A program made the translations under genes and the position numbers. From contig JAITVX010000230.1 of assembly GCA_031285575.1 (NCBI GenBank), forward strand, positions 1-9,157: a stretch of 9,157 nucleotides of DNA. The letters are read 5' to 3'. Shown one piece after another: positions 1 through 6,273 of this stretch; positions within the stretch are counted from its first letter, which is position 1; every line of letters begins with the position of its first letter. The notes under the pieces are model-generated. The model made no database searches, was not told where the DNA came from, and saw only the letters and a program-made list of their open reading frames with translations. The DNA is from Bacteroidales bacterium. Its GTDB lineage: Bacteria; Bacteroidota; Bacteroidia; Bacteroidales; VadinHA17.

Positions 1-309
1 CTATGCCAAGACTAAAGAGACGGCAAGTGCAAGCAAAGTGCCAAGCAGGCTATACTGTGATCGACGCATTCCTCCTGTTAACGCAGCTATTTGTGAAACG
101 TCACGAATAAAACTTCCCCATTTAGCGTCGAGGTTACGGATGGGTGCAGCTACCCTTACACTCTCATAGCGTGCACAGAGACAACCAACTTCGTCTGTGC
201 CCTTACATCTGTTCAATGTACTAACACTTCGACAGAACACAATTTTTAAATCTGTGGTGGCAAGTGACCTCCCCTCTGCCAGGTAGCAGTCATATCTAAA
301 GAAAGCGTG
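1..309 (-). CDS. 3' part of an unrecognised gene, probably foreign to the rest of the window
   Basis: A minus-strand frame stays open from about 309 down to a TAG stop at 1-3, roughly 102 codons, with no obvious start; a GTG at 238-240 would give 79 residues. I do not recognise the product. It contains several cysteines (including a CLC and a YDCY stretch) and ends in a small-residue and basic segment (TGGMRRSQ) followed by about 15 hydrophobic residues and the stop. That layout resembles a eukaryotic GPI-anchor signal, but a bacterial C-terminal membrane tail is also possible. Just inside the junction the minus strand reads TTTCTTTAG, which resembles a 3' splice acceptor. The frame starts exactly where homology of the neighbouring isomerase ends, in a different reading phase. 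Inference: a piece of another gene, possibly eukaryotic, joined to a bacterial contig. It could also be spurious. Confidence 0.3.
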   Translation of the reverse strand, partial: HAFFRYDCYLAEGRSLATTDLKIVFCRSVSTLNRCKGTDEVGCLCARYESVRVAAPIRNLDAKWGSFIRDVSQIAALTGGMRRSQYSLLGTLLALAVSLVLA

Positions 310-1010
310 CCAAAAACGGTATATGTTCCGTCAAGCCTTGGTGTTCCGCCAACAGTCGTATATATGTTTCTTTGTTCGGGGGTCAACTTAAAATCGGGGG
401 TTGACGAGAGGTACTGAAACATTTTCAGTGATGCGGCATCCTGAATCTCGGCGTCTGTCAGCGACGAGCCGGCGGCTTTGGCGCTGTCGGCCGTCTCTTT
501 CAGCAGTATTCTGAACCTGGTCTGTTTTATCTGGCTGTTAATTTGCTGCTCGGCCAAATTCAACTCCTGTTCGGTAAGCGGCGTCCCCTGAACTATGTAA
601 AACTGTGTTCCCGACGACCTCATGTATGGATTGATTTCGTTACCCTGGCGGGCTGCAGCAAGGGCTCCTTTTTTGTGATAGAAAGCGCTGTTAAGCTCTG
701 CCGGAATCGTGTAAAGGTTTAACGAGTCGGGCAACGCTCCGGCATCTGGTTTTGTTGCCGGATTGCCCGCCTGTATCATAAATCCGTTTATAACACGGTG
801 GAATGTAACGCCGTCGTAAAACCCGGAATTGACGAGCTTGATGAAGTTGTTTTTGTGTAAGGGCGTTTCGTTATACAGCCTTACCGTTATGTCGCCCATG
901 CTTGTTTTAATCTGCACATGCACATCGCTGCTGTTATTTGACGCAGGCATATTACACGATTGGGTCAGAAGCGCCAGAAAGAGAATCGACAGTTTTAATG
1001 TTTTTTTCAT
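246..1010 (-). CDS. Cyclophilin-type peptidyl-prolyl isomerase lipoprotein, C-terminus replaced
   Basis: The product should catalyse cis-trans isomerisation of Xaa-Pro bonds during folding of exported proteins. The N-terminus is a lipoprotein signal (lipobox LTQSC, Cys19), so it should be anchored to an envelope membrane. The cyclophilin core starts near residue 31 with VQIKTSMGDITVRLY; FHRVINGFMIQAGNP at 70-84 carries the catalytic Arg72, and SGTQFYIVQG is at 133-142. Residues about 143-215 are a helical insertion between conserved strands, as in other Bacteroidota members. Core homology resumes at GGTPRLDGTYTVFG (221-234), then stops: residues 235-254 are unrelated and read from the foreign sequence. 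The last ~35-40 residues, including the final strand of the barrel, are missing, so the protein as read is probably not functional. If the junction is an assembly artefact, the real gene is intact. The start is supported by the signal peptide and by a promoter at 1052-1085. Confidence 0.85.
   Translation of the reverse strand: MKKTLKLSILFLALLTQSCNMPASNNSSDVHVQIKTSMGDITVRLYNETPLHKNNFIKLVNSGFYDGVTFHRVINGFMIQAGNPATKPDAGALPDSLNLYTIPAELNSAFYHKKGALAAARQGNEINPYMRSSGTQFYIVQGTPLTEQELNLAEQQINSQIKQTRFRILLKETADSAKAAGSSLTDAEIQDAASLKMFQYLSSTPDFKLTPEQRNIYTTVGGTPRLDGTYTVFGTLSLDMTATWQRGGHLPPQI
305..311. other. Junction where the isomerase homology breaks
   Basis: On the minus strand the cyclophilin sequence is normal through the LDGTYTVFG motif (last codon 309-311), then changes to residues that do not fit the family. 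Expected next would be a segment like GEVxxGxDVVxKI and a final beta strand. Sequence to the left lacks Bacteroidota-like features. The exact breakpoint could be a few bases either way. A chimeric assembly join and a genuine insertion or rearrangement look the same from this sequence. Confidence 0.6.
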
Positions 1011-1051
1011 GAACAGATTTTATAATTAAATAACAGATTTAAATTGGCTGG

Positions 1052-1085
1052 CAAAGATATTTAACTTTGTCAGATACTTTGCAAA
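1052..1085 (-). promoter_or_regulatory. Bacteroidota-type promoter for the isomerase gene
   Basis: On the minus strand TATCTTTG (1052-1059) matches the -7 consensus TAnnTTTG. TTTG at 1082-1085 lies 22 nt upstream, slightly longer than the usual 19-21. Transcription would start near 1045, giving a leader of about 35 nt. This is a motif match only. Confidence 0.55.
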
Positions 1086-1120
1086 TTAAATTTTATGTTG
1101 CTGAATAATTTTTCTGAATA

Positions 1121-1235
1121 ACCGATGTTACGCAACCCGTCAGGGAAATTGCATTTCCCATCAGGGAAACCGTATTTCCTACTTGGGAAACTGTATTTCA
1201 CTAACGGAACAAATTTCATACCGCGTAACATCGGT
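1121..1235. mobile_element. 115-bp MITE-like element with 13-bp terminal inverted repeats
   Basis: ACCGATGTTACGC (1121-1133) and GCGTAACATCGGT (1223-1235) are perfect reverse complements. The identical 5-mer GAATA lies immediately outside both ends (1116-1120 and 1236-1240), as expected for a target-site duplication. The element has no coding capacity, so if mobile it must depend on a transposase supplied elsewhere; I cannot assign the family. It lies between the ispH stop (1271-1269, 33 nt away) and the isomerase promoter. Caution: CTGAATA also occurs just upstream (1101-1107), so the 5-bp duplication could be coincidental in AT-rich DNA. An alternative is a structured intergenic or RNA hairpin element acting as a terminator for ispH. 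Confidence 0.6.
1141..1203. repeat. Three 21-bp palindromic units inside the MITE-like element
   Basis: The units are 1141-1161, 1162-1182 and 1183-1203, sharing GGGAAA, four or so variable bases, then ATTTC. The first holds a near-perfect hairpin, GGGAAAT-TGC-ATTTCCC. The boundary of units 1 and 2 forms a second inverted repeat, TTTCCC-ATCA-GGGAAA. A degenerate fourth copy (GGAAC...ATTTC) may continue to about 1218. Identity falls from left to right. Confidence 0.7.
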
Positions 1236-1268
1236 GAATAACATTATATGTATTGCGGCATTACCATA

Positions 1269-2159
1269 TTATGGGCAGGAGTGTTTCGATAACATCTTAA
1301 CGGCAGCATCTTTTATTTTTTCAATCAGCCATTTCGGGGTTGAGGTGGCGCCGCATATTCCGGCGGTCTTCCTGTCTTTAAACCAGAGGATATCAAGGTC
1401 GCCTTCCCCTGCAACAAAGTATGTTGCGGGGTTTATTGATTTGCATACCTGATACAGCATCCTGCCGTTGGAACTTTCGTTGCCGCTTACGAAAATTATC
1501 ACGTCGTGGTTGCCGGCAAACTCCTTCAGGTGCGGTTCCCTGTCTGATATCTGCCGGCAAATTGTTTTGTGTGTTTTGACCATAACATCGGGGTTGGCGC
1601 CGCTTTCCCTGTATTTTGCCTTAATGGCTTCGGCAAGCAGGGCATAGTCTCTTATGCTCATTGTGGTTTGGGCAAAGAGGTTTACCGGTTTGTTAAAATC
1701 AAGTGCCGGCAGGCTGTCGGGGGCAGTTACAATTATGCCTTCTTTGTTTATCTGCCCAAGCAGGCCTGTTACTTCCGCATGTCCGGGTTTACCGAAAATT
1801 ACTGTCTGCGAGCCGTCTGCCGCATCTCTTTCCCAGGTCTGTTTTATCTTCCTCTGAAGCTTCTTCACTATCGGGCAGGTGGCTTCTATTATTTCTATGT
1901 TGTTGCTTTTTGCAGTAGCGTATGTATCGGGTGGCTCGCCATGCGCACGTATCAGCACTTTACAGTTTTTCAGTGCCGAAAACTCACTGTGGTCAATTGA
2001 AACAAGCCCCATGGCGGCAAGCCTTTTAACCTCCATGTCGTTGTGAACAATGGGGCCAAGGGAATATACTCTGCCTTCCACAAGCGACCGTTCGGCTATC
2101 TCAACAGCGTTGCGAACGCCGAAGCAGAATCCCGACAGGCTGTCAACCTCTACCTTCAT
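1269..2159 (-). CDS. ispH: 4-hydroxy-3-methylbut-2-enyl diphosphate reductase (IspH/LytB)
   Basis: This cytosolic [4Fe-4S] enzyme performs the last step of the MEP pathway, reducing HMBPP to isopentenyl and dimethylallyl diphosphate. The three cluster-ligating cysteines are present: Cys12 in SGFCFGV, Cys95 in EATCPIV and Cys201 in HKTICRQISDRE. Substrate-site motifs are also visible: GPIVHN (His39), RAHGEPP (His73), GKPGHAEV with His127 and catalytic Glu129, SGNESSNG at 225-232 and the C-terminal CGATSTPKWLIE. At 296 residues it is full length, close to the short single-domain form. The start at 2159 puts the first Cys motif at the usual distance. The gene begins inside the last 17 bp of cmk, so the two are likely cotranscribed and translationally coupled; there is no separate promoter. 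The stop is followed by the MITE-like element. Confidence 0.97.
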   Translation of the reverse strand: MKVEVDSLSGFCFGVRNAVEIAERSLVEGRVYSLGPIVHNDMEVKRLAAMGLVSIDHSEFSALKNCKVLIRAHGEPPDTYATAKSNNIEIIEATCPIVKKLQRKIKQTWERDAADGSQTVIFGKPGHAEVTGLLGQINKEGIIVTAPDSLPALDFNKPVNLFAQTTMSIRDYALLAEAIKAKYRESGANPDVMVKTHKTICRQISDREPHLKEFAGNHDVIIFVSGNESSNGRMLYQVCKSINPATYFVAGEGDLDILWFKDRKTAGICGATSTPKWLIEKIKDAAVKMLSKHSCP

Positions 2160-2844
2160 CGAACTTCTTTTGAATAATCTCCCTTATCCAGCTCATCTGG
2201 GCGTCGAGGGTCATGCGGCTGTTGTCTAAAACAATGGCGTCGCCGGCCCTCCGCAAGGGGCTTATATCTCTGTTTTCATCGGCAATGTCGCGTGCCACAA
2301 TACTGTTTCTCACCTCGTCTAAATCTATGTCGATGCCCCTGGCCTTAAATTCGTCATACCGCCTTTGGGCGCGGATATCGACAGAGGCTGTCATGAATAT
2401 TTTTATGTCGGCATCGGGAAAAACCACAGTGCCGATGTCTCGGCCGTCCATAACAATACTTCTGCCGGCTCCTGTTTTCCTCTGAATCTCAACCATACGG
2501 TTTCTTACTTCGGGAATCTGGCTTATTTCGCTCACATATTTTGCAACATCGAGGCTTCTTATCTGCGTTTCAATGTTTTCAGAATCGAGCAGTATTTCAT
2601 ACATGTTTGTTTCTGGATTCATAACAAAATCGACGTTTATGCTTTCCAACCCCTCAACTATCGACTGCATGTCGATATAACTGCCGGATACAAATTTTTT
2701 CCTTATGCACCACAGTGTTACCGCCCTGTACATTGCCCCGCTGTCGATAAATATGCAGTTCATTTCCCTTGCAATCATCTTTGCAAAAGTGCTTTTCCCA
2801 CACGAAGAATATCCGTCAACAGCTATTATCATTTTTTTTTTCAT
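2143..2844 (-). CDS. cmk: Cytidylate (CMP/dCMP) kinase
   Basis: The enzyme phosphorylates CMP and dCMP with ATP in pyrimidine nucleotide recycling. From the start at 2844 (233 residues) the protein opens with MKKKMIIAVDG and the P-loop GYSSCGKST. The nucleotide-binding DSGAMYRAVTL follows, then MDGRDIGTVVFPDADIKIFMTAS in the core and the lid region ARDIADENRDISPLRRA. The family's NMP-binding insertion (about residues 55-110) is present. An in-frame ATG at 2871 would add nine residues that do not look like family sequence, and one at 2832 would also be possible. AGGA sits only one base before the 2844 ATG, so the signal does not settle the start. A run of ten A follows this ATG. The end overlaps ispH by 17 bp, an arrangement common in Bacteroidota. 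Confidence 0.94.
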   Translation of the reverse strand: MKKKMIIAVDGYSSCGKSTFAKMIAREMNCIFIDSGAMYRAVTLWCIRKKFVSGSYIDMQSIVEGLESINVDFVMNPETNMYEILLDSENIETQIRSLDVAKYVSEISQIPEVRNRMVEIQRKTGAGRSIVMDGRDIGTVVFPDADIKIFMTASVDIRAQRRYDEFKARGIDIDLDEVRNSIVARDIADENRDISPLRRAGDAIVLDNSRMTLDAQMSWIREIIQKKFDEGRG

Positions 2845-2935
2845 TCCTGCAAAATCAGTATCTTTTTTCATCTGTTTTCTGAATTATCATTCCATGGCCT
2901 TATAATCACCGGAATACCACTGTCAGGCCGCATGG

Positions 2936-2943
2936 CAAAGATA
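2936..2943 (-). promoter_or_regulatory. -7 element of the cmk-ispH unit
   Basis: Minus-strand TATCTTTG matches TAnnTTTG; no clear TTTG is seen at the -33 distance. The start of transcription would be near 2929, giving a leader of about 85 nt to the 2844 ATG. The same octamer precedes the isomerase gene. Confidence 0.45.
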
Positions 2944-3116
2944 GTATGAACTATTTTAATGCCGTCCGATATTTTAAATAATTCACCGAATTTTATGAAC
3001 CTTTCCGCCTGAAAGCCCCTGCGCTGCCGCAACAGAATAATTAATCCGGAAAACGATTTGTGGAGAAGAATTCAGCACAATATTGTAAAAATCGTTCATT
3101 TGCCCTGAAAAATAGT

Positions 3117-3124
3117 TATTTTTG
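3117..3124 (+). promoter_or_regulatory. -7 element of queA
   Basis: TATTTTTG matches TAnnTTTG, predicting a start near 3131 and a leader of about 46 nt. A TTTG at 3099-3102 is only 14 nt upstream, too close for the usual -33 box, so the upstream half is weak. AAAGGGAAA about ten bases before the queA ATG may serve as a weak ribosome site. Confidence 0.45.
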
Positions 3125-3176
3125 CAACAAAATTGGAATCGCAACGTTTAACAGTGAAGTTTAAAGGGAAATCATA

Positions 3177-4226
3177 ATGAAATTATCACAATTCAGATAC
3201 AACCTTCCGCAGGAACTGGTAACGCAGTATCCGGCCGAGGTAAGAGATGAAGCAAGGCTGCTGGTGGTTAACAGGAAAACAGGCGAAATAGAACACAAAA
3301 TATTTAAAGACATAACCGCCTATTTCTCAGAACACGACGTATTGGCGCTTAACAACACAAAAGTATTTCCCGCAAGGCTCTACGGGAACAAGGAAAAAAC
3401 CGGTGCTGCAATAGAAGTCTTCCTTTTAAGGGAACTGAGCAGAGAACAGCGGCTGTGGGACGTGCTTGTTGACCCGGCAAGGAAAATAAGAATAGGCAAC
3501 AAACTCTATTTCGGCGAAGACGGACTGCTTGTAGCCGAAGTTATCGACAATACAACCTCCCGTGGCAGAACACTGAGATTTCTGTTCGACGGAACATACG
3601 AAGAACTTAAAGGCATACTGGACAGCCTGGGGCAAACGCCCCTTCCGAAATTCGTAGGCCGCAAAACCGAACAGATTGACAAGGAAAGATACCAGACAAT
3701 ATATGCAAAACACGAAGGAGCTGTTGCCGCCCCCACAGCCGGACTGCATTTCAGCCGCGAGGTGCTGAAGAAACTTGAAATAATAGGAGTCAAATTTGCC
3801 GAAGTAACCCTTCACGTAGGTTTAGGTAACTTCAGGGGCGTTGACGTTGAAGACCTCACCAAACACAAAGTTGATTCGGAAAGAATTGTAATCACCGACG
3901 ACGCTGTTGAAATAATCAATAACGCGAAAGACAACAGATACAGAATATGCGCTGTTGGAACCACCGTGGTAAAAACACTGGAAAGCTCGGTGTCGTCCGA
4001 CGGCTACCTGAAAACCTACGAAGGATGGACCAATAAGTTTATCTTCCCGCCATACGAATTTAAAGTACCCGACATGATGATAAGCAACTTCCACATGCCA
4101 TATTCGACCCTGCTTATGACAGTAGCCGCCTTTGCCGGCTACAACATTACCATGGAAGCATACAATGCCGCAATAAAAGAAAAATACCGCTTCGGAACAT
4201 ACGGCGACGCAATGCTGGTAATTTAG
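3177..4226 (+). CDS. queA: S-adenosylmethionine:tRNA ribosyltransferase-isomerase (QueA)
   Basis: QueA transfers and isomerises the ribosyl part of SAM onto preQ1 at position 34 of GUN-anticodon tRNAs, giving epoxyqueuosine. The 349-residue protein is full length and collinear with the family. The opening is MKLSQFRYNLPQELVTQYPA, with ARLLVVNR at 26-33 and ALNNTKVFPARL at 57-68. Further on are AAPTAGLHFS at 184-193, TLHVGLGNFRGV at 211-222, VGTTVVKTLES at 260-270, ISNFHMPYSTLLM at 302-314 and the terminal YRFGTYGDAMLVI. The segment GWTNKFIFPPYEF is the version typical of Bacteroidota. It is transcribed alone, divergently from cmk and convergently with the DUF4870 gene; the 61-bp gap to the latter shows no convincing terminator. 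No other queuosine gene is in the window, so preQ1 must be made or salvaged elsewhere. Confidence 0.97.
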   Translation: MKLSQFRYNLPQELVTQYPAEVRDEARLLVVNRKTGEIEHKIFKDITAYFSEHDVLALNNTKVFPARLYGNKEKTGAAIEVFLLRELSREQRLWDVLVDPARKIRIGNKLYFGEDGLLVAEVIDNTTSRGRTLRFLFDGTYEELKGILDSLGQTPLPKFVGRKTEQIDKERYQTIYAKHEGAVAAPTAGLHFSREVLKKLEIIGVKFAEVTLHVGLGNFRGVDVEDLTKHKVDSERIVITDDAVEIINNAKDNRYRICAVGTTVVKTLESSVSSDGYLKTYEGWTNKFIFPPYEFKVPDMMISNFHMPYSTLLMTVAAFAGYNITMEAYNAAIKEKYRFGTYGDAMLVI

Positions 4227-4287
4227 CGCAACTTAAAGTTTACATTTTCTGAAAAAACACCGATATTCAGTATTATACCGTCTATTT

Positions 4288-4650
4288 CTAATTCTGAATA
4301 AACGGAATGGCAATCGGATACCTGAATATCTCGCCATTCGCGGCTTTTACGCTGGCAATGATAATACATACTGTTTCAAGTATGCCAAGGGCTATCTCGA
4401 TGGGTATTCCGACTATTATAAAGCACAGCGGAAACGCTATCGCCATGTAGAGCAGCATTGAAAGCTGAAAGTTAAGCGAGTTGCGGCCATTGATATTGAT
4501 CCAGTCCGATTCGTCTTTGCGGGAAAGCCAGCACACCAGCGGCCCGATGATTCCACCAAACGGAATAAAACAGCCTGCAAATGAAGAAAGGTGGCAAGCC
4601 ATTGCCCAGTTTCTTTCTGTTTCTGTAAATATTGTACGATTATGTTCCAT
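4288..4650 (-). CDS. DUF4870 / Tic20-like small membrane protein
   Basis: A 120-residue membrane protein of unknown function. It shows the DUF4870 pattern: an N-terminal ERNWAMACHLSSFAG, the IIGPLVCWLSRKDES turn, the INGRNSLNFQLS motif and the closing ASVKAANGEIFRYP. Hydrophobic segments lie at about residues 18-42 and 65-101, the second long enough for two helices, so three to four membrane spans are likely. An in-frame ATG at 4713 would add 21 residues (many Asn and charged), but it lies upstream of the predicted promoter at 4701-4708 and is not family sequence, so I use 4650. There is no Shine-Dalgarno match. It is a single-gene unit with its own promoter, downstream of the ftsK operon on the same strand and convergent with queA. 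Context does not suggest a role. Confidence 0.88.
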   Translation of the reverse strand: MEHNRTIFTETERNWAMACHLSSFAGCFIPFGGIIGPLVCWLSRKDESDWININGRNSLNFQLSMLLYMAIAFPLCFIIVGIPIEIALGILETVCIIIASVKAANGEIFRYPIAIPFIQN

Positions 4651-4700
4651 AATAAGTTTATTAATTATTATATCTGTTCGCTTTGAATTAAATGCTTCGG

Positions 4701-4708
4701 CAAAGTTA
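4701..4708 (-). promoter_or_regulatory. -7 element of the DUF4870 gene
   Basis: Minus-strand TAACTTTG matches TAnnTTTG. An AT-rich TTTTAA lies about 20 nt upstream as a weak -33 box. Predicted transcription start near 4694 gives a leader of about 44 nt and supports the ATG at 4650. Confidence 0.45.
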
Positions 4709-4746
4709 TTCAAAAGACGGCGATGGAATTAAAATGCTGCATGCGG

Positions 4747-5592
4747 TTATCTGGCCATTCTTTTAAGGTCGTCGGGTAACAGCCCGTTGATGTCGGCCCT
4801 GGTTATGCGATACTGCTGATAGTAGTACATGTCGGAATCGTCGGTGCCAATGAGCATATTGAAACGCCACCCGGCGCTTTTCCCTTCAGCCGGGCCAACA
4901 CTGTGAAGAATAAGCGTATTGGGTGTTTTCTGTTCTATTGCCTTAACAATGGCTTCTTCTTCCACTATCTCTATTTCGTAGGGGTAGATGGCTTTTATTT
5001 TGTCGATTGACGATATTACGGCGGCAAGGTCGTTCTGGCGGACAATGATTTTCTTCTGCTTTACCTGCGGGGTATTTGCATTGTAGTATCGCAAATACCG
5101 ACGGCCTGTTATCGACGGGTCGTCGGCAATTTTCTGTGCGTGTTTCTGCATGAAGAATAGTATTGCTCCGAGCTTGTAGCTGTAATCGTCGTCGTCGTTG
5201 CCGGCAAGCGACAGTGGTATGGCGCATACTTCAGGCATTTCGCCGAGTTTGCTTACGTTTTTGCCCTGAAGCAAATTGAGGAAGTTGTATCTGGTGCCCG
5301 ACTTGTCGTTCTCGTAATCTGTCTGTGTAAGGACTATAAACGAGTATGCAGGGTTGCGCCGGCGCGTGGCAAATTCGTCGGTGTCGATAAACTCGTATGG
5401 CGTAATGTTCCAGTATGTTTCCACCGCCTTTTTAATGTCGGCGTTGTAGAATGAAAACTGGTCTTGCTCAAGTACTATGCATGTTTTCGATGCCATAAAC
5501 TGTTTTATCTCGTCTTTGTTTGGAAACGGAGCCTGCCCCCGAAGCATCATTGCCGATGCCAGAAACAGCATGGTTGTAAGTTTTGTTTTCAT
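4747..5592 (-). CDS. Secreted protein of unknown function in the ftsK-lolA operon
   Basis: I do not recognise a family. The 281-residue product starts with a Sec signal (MKTKLTTMLFLASAMMLRGQ, cleavage probably just after RGQ or RGQA), with no lipobox cysteine, so it should be periplasmic. The mature part is soluble, mixed alpha/beta and without membrane spans. Visible features are an acidic NDDDDYS stretch near residue 133, a KKIIVRQNDL segment near 180 and a tyrosine-rich DMYYYQQYRITRADINGLLPDDL near the end. It begins 29 nt after the lolA-like stop with no promoter between, so it is probably expressed with ftsK and lolA. Inference: an envelope role, possibly linked to lipoprotein or outer-membrane biogenesis. 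Base use is like the neighbours, and there is no sign of truncation. Confidence 0.85.
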   Translation of the reverse strand: MKTKLTTMLFLASAMMLRGQAPFPNKDEIKQFMASKTCIVLEQDQFSFYNADIKKAVETYWNITPYEFIDTDEFATRRRNPAYSFIVLTQTDYENDKSGTRYNFLNLLQGKNVSKLGEMPEVCAIPLSLAGNDDDDYSYKLGAILFFMQKHAQKIADDPSITGRRYLRYYNANTPQVKQKKIIVRQNDLAAVISSIDKIKAIYPYEIEIVEEEAIVKAIEQKTPNTLILHSVGPAEGKSAGWRFNMLIGTDDSDMYYYQQYRITRADINGLLPDDLKRMAR

Positions 5593-5621
5593 TATCTGAT
5601 GTTTTGTAATTTGTTATATAA

Positions 5622-6263
5622 TCATCGCATATCTATAACTTCGGCGTTTTTGTATTTTTCCTTACTGAATACAAACAGGTTCGGTTCGGGCTTAATGTTC
5701 AGGCTGTATTCGTTTATCTGAATGTAAATAACGATACCGTCGTTTCTCCTGTATTCAACCTTTTTAAGGTCGTTCCGGCTTTTGCCTATGGTTAGCCTCA
5801 CCCTTATGAGGTTGCTTTTGATGTCTTCGGGATAAAGGTCAATAACCCATGTGTCAGGTTTATCTTCAATAATCCGTGTCTTGTAGCCGCTCCTGTACAT
5901 GGTAAATATTCCCGAAGGCTTATTCTGAAACGAGTTGTCGTTTTTGTCGGGTCTGGTAACTGTAACTTCATCTTCGGCCATCAGGTAGCTCCATGAGGTA
6001 ACACCGTCGAACCATATAATGTTGTTGGGTATTTCGAGTTTGTAGCGGTCTTTGGAAATAATTACCGTTCCGTTTAGTGTATCCGATGTTTTTTCGGCCA
6101 TGTCGTCGGTAATCAGATTGAATTTTAACGACACCGAAGGTGCGTTTGCCGCCTGGGCCGAGAATTTGTCAAGAACTGCATTTGCTGCCGGGTCTGTCTG
6201 TGCGTTTGCAAAACTTACCGCCGAAAACAGAACGATGATTGATAGGATATTTCTGATTGTCAT
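5622..6263 (-). CDS. lolA: LolA-like periplasmic outer-membrane lipoprotein carrier
   Basis: LolA shuttles lipoproteins released from the inner membrane by LolCDE across the periplasm. This 213-residue protein has a signal peptide (MTIRNILSIIVLFSAVSFANAQ, cleavage likely ANA|Q). The LolA fold features follow: an N-terminal helix (ANAVLDKFSAQA), antiparallel strands such as SVSLKFNLI and LNGTVIISKDRYKLEIP, then IIWFDGVTSWSYLMAEDEVTVT, and a C-terminal IQINEYSLNIKPEPNLFVFSKEKY. The WFDGVTSWSY strand is the best family signature. Divergence from proteobacterial LolA is high, as usual in Bacteroidota, which generally lack a recognised LolB, so the exact receptor is open. It starts 10 nt after ftsK, a linkage seen repeatedly in this phylum, implying cotranscription of division and envelope genes. 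Confidence 0.9.
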   Translation of the reverse strand: MTIRNILSIIVLFSAVSFANAQTDPAANAVLDKFSAQAANAPSVSLKFNLITDDMAEKTSDTLNGTVIISKDRYKLEIPNNIIWFDGVTSWSYLMAEDEVTVTRPDKNDNSFQNKPSGIFTMYRSGYKTRIIEDKPDTWVIDLYPEDIKSNLIRVRLTIGKSRNDLKKVEYRRNDGIVIYIQINEYSLNIKPEPNLFVFSKEKYKNAEVIDMR

Positions 6264-6273
6264 GTCTGCTTTT

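Larger units (their letters stand above)
2872..3176. other. Divergent intergenic region between cmk and queA
   Basis: This stretch of about 305 bp is AT-rich and holds the two back-to-back promoters. Apart from those -7 elements I see no open frame with family resemblance, no long inverted repeat and no RNA-like structure. Confidence 0.6.

Noticed and set aside
829..1029. Small plus-strand open frame over the isomerase start
   Set aside because: It is antisense to the lipoprotein signal region and has no promoter or homology signal.
2365..2949. 194-codon plus-strand open frame opposite cmk
   Set aside because: It is antisense to the clear CMP kinase, rich in His, Phe and Cys like a shadow frame, and has no family pattern.
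3099..3124. Complete -33/-7 promoter for queA using TTTG at 3099
   Set aside because: The 14-nt spacing is too short for the Bacteroidota consensus; only the -7 element is kept.
3426..4094. Minus-strand open frames opposite queA
   Set aside because: They overlap the full-length QueA motifs and show no independent evidence of coding.
4227..4300. Bidirectional terminator between queA and the DUF4870 gene
   Set aside because: Only a 7-bp TATTCAG/CTGAATA match with a loop of more than 20 bases and no U-tract; too weak to call.
4651..4713. Longer start for the DUF4870 protein
   Set aside because: The extra 21 residues do not resemble the family and the start would precede the predicted promoter.
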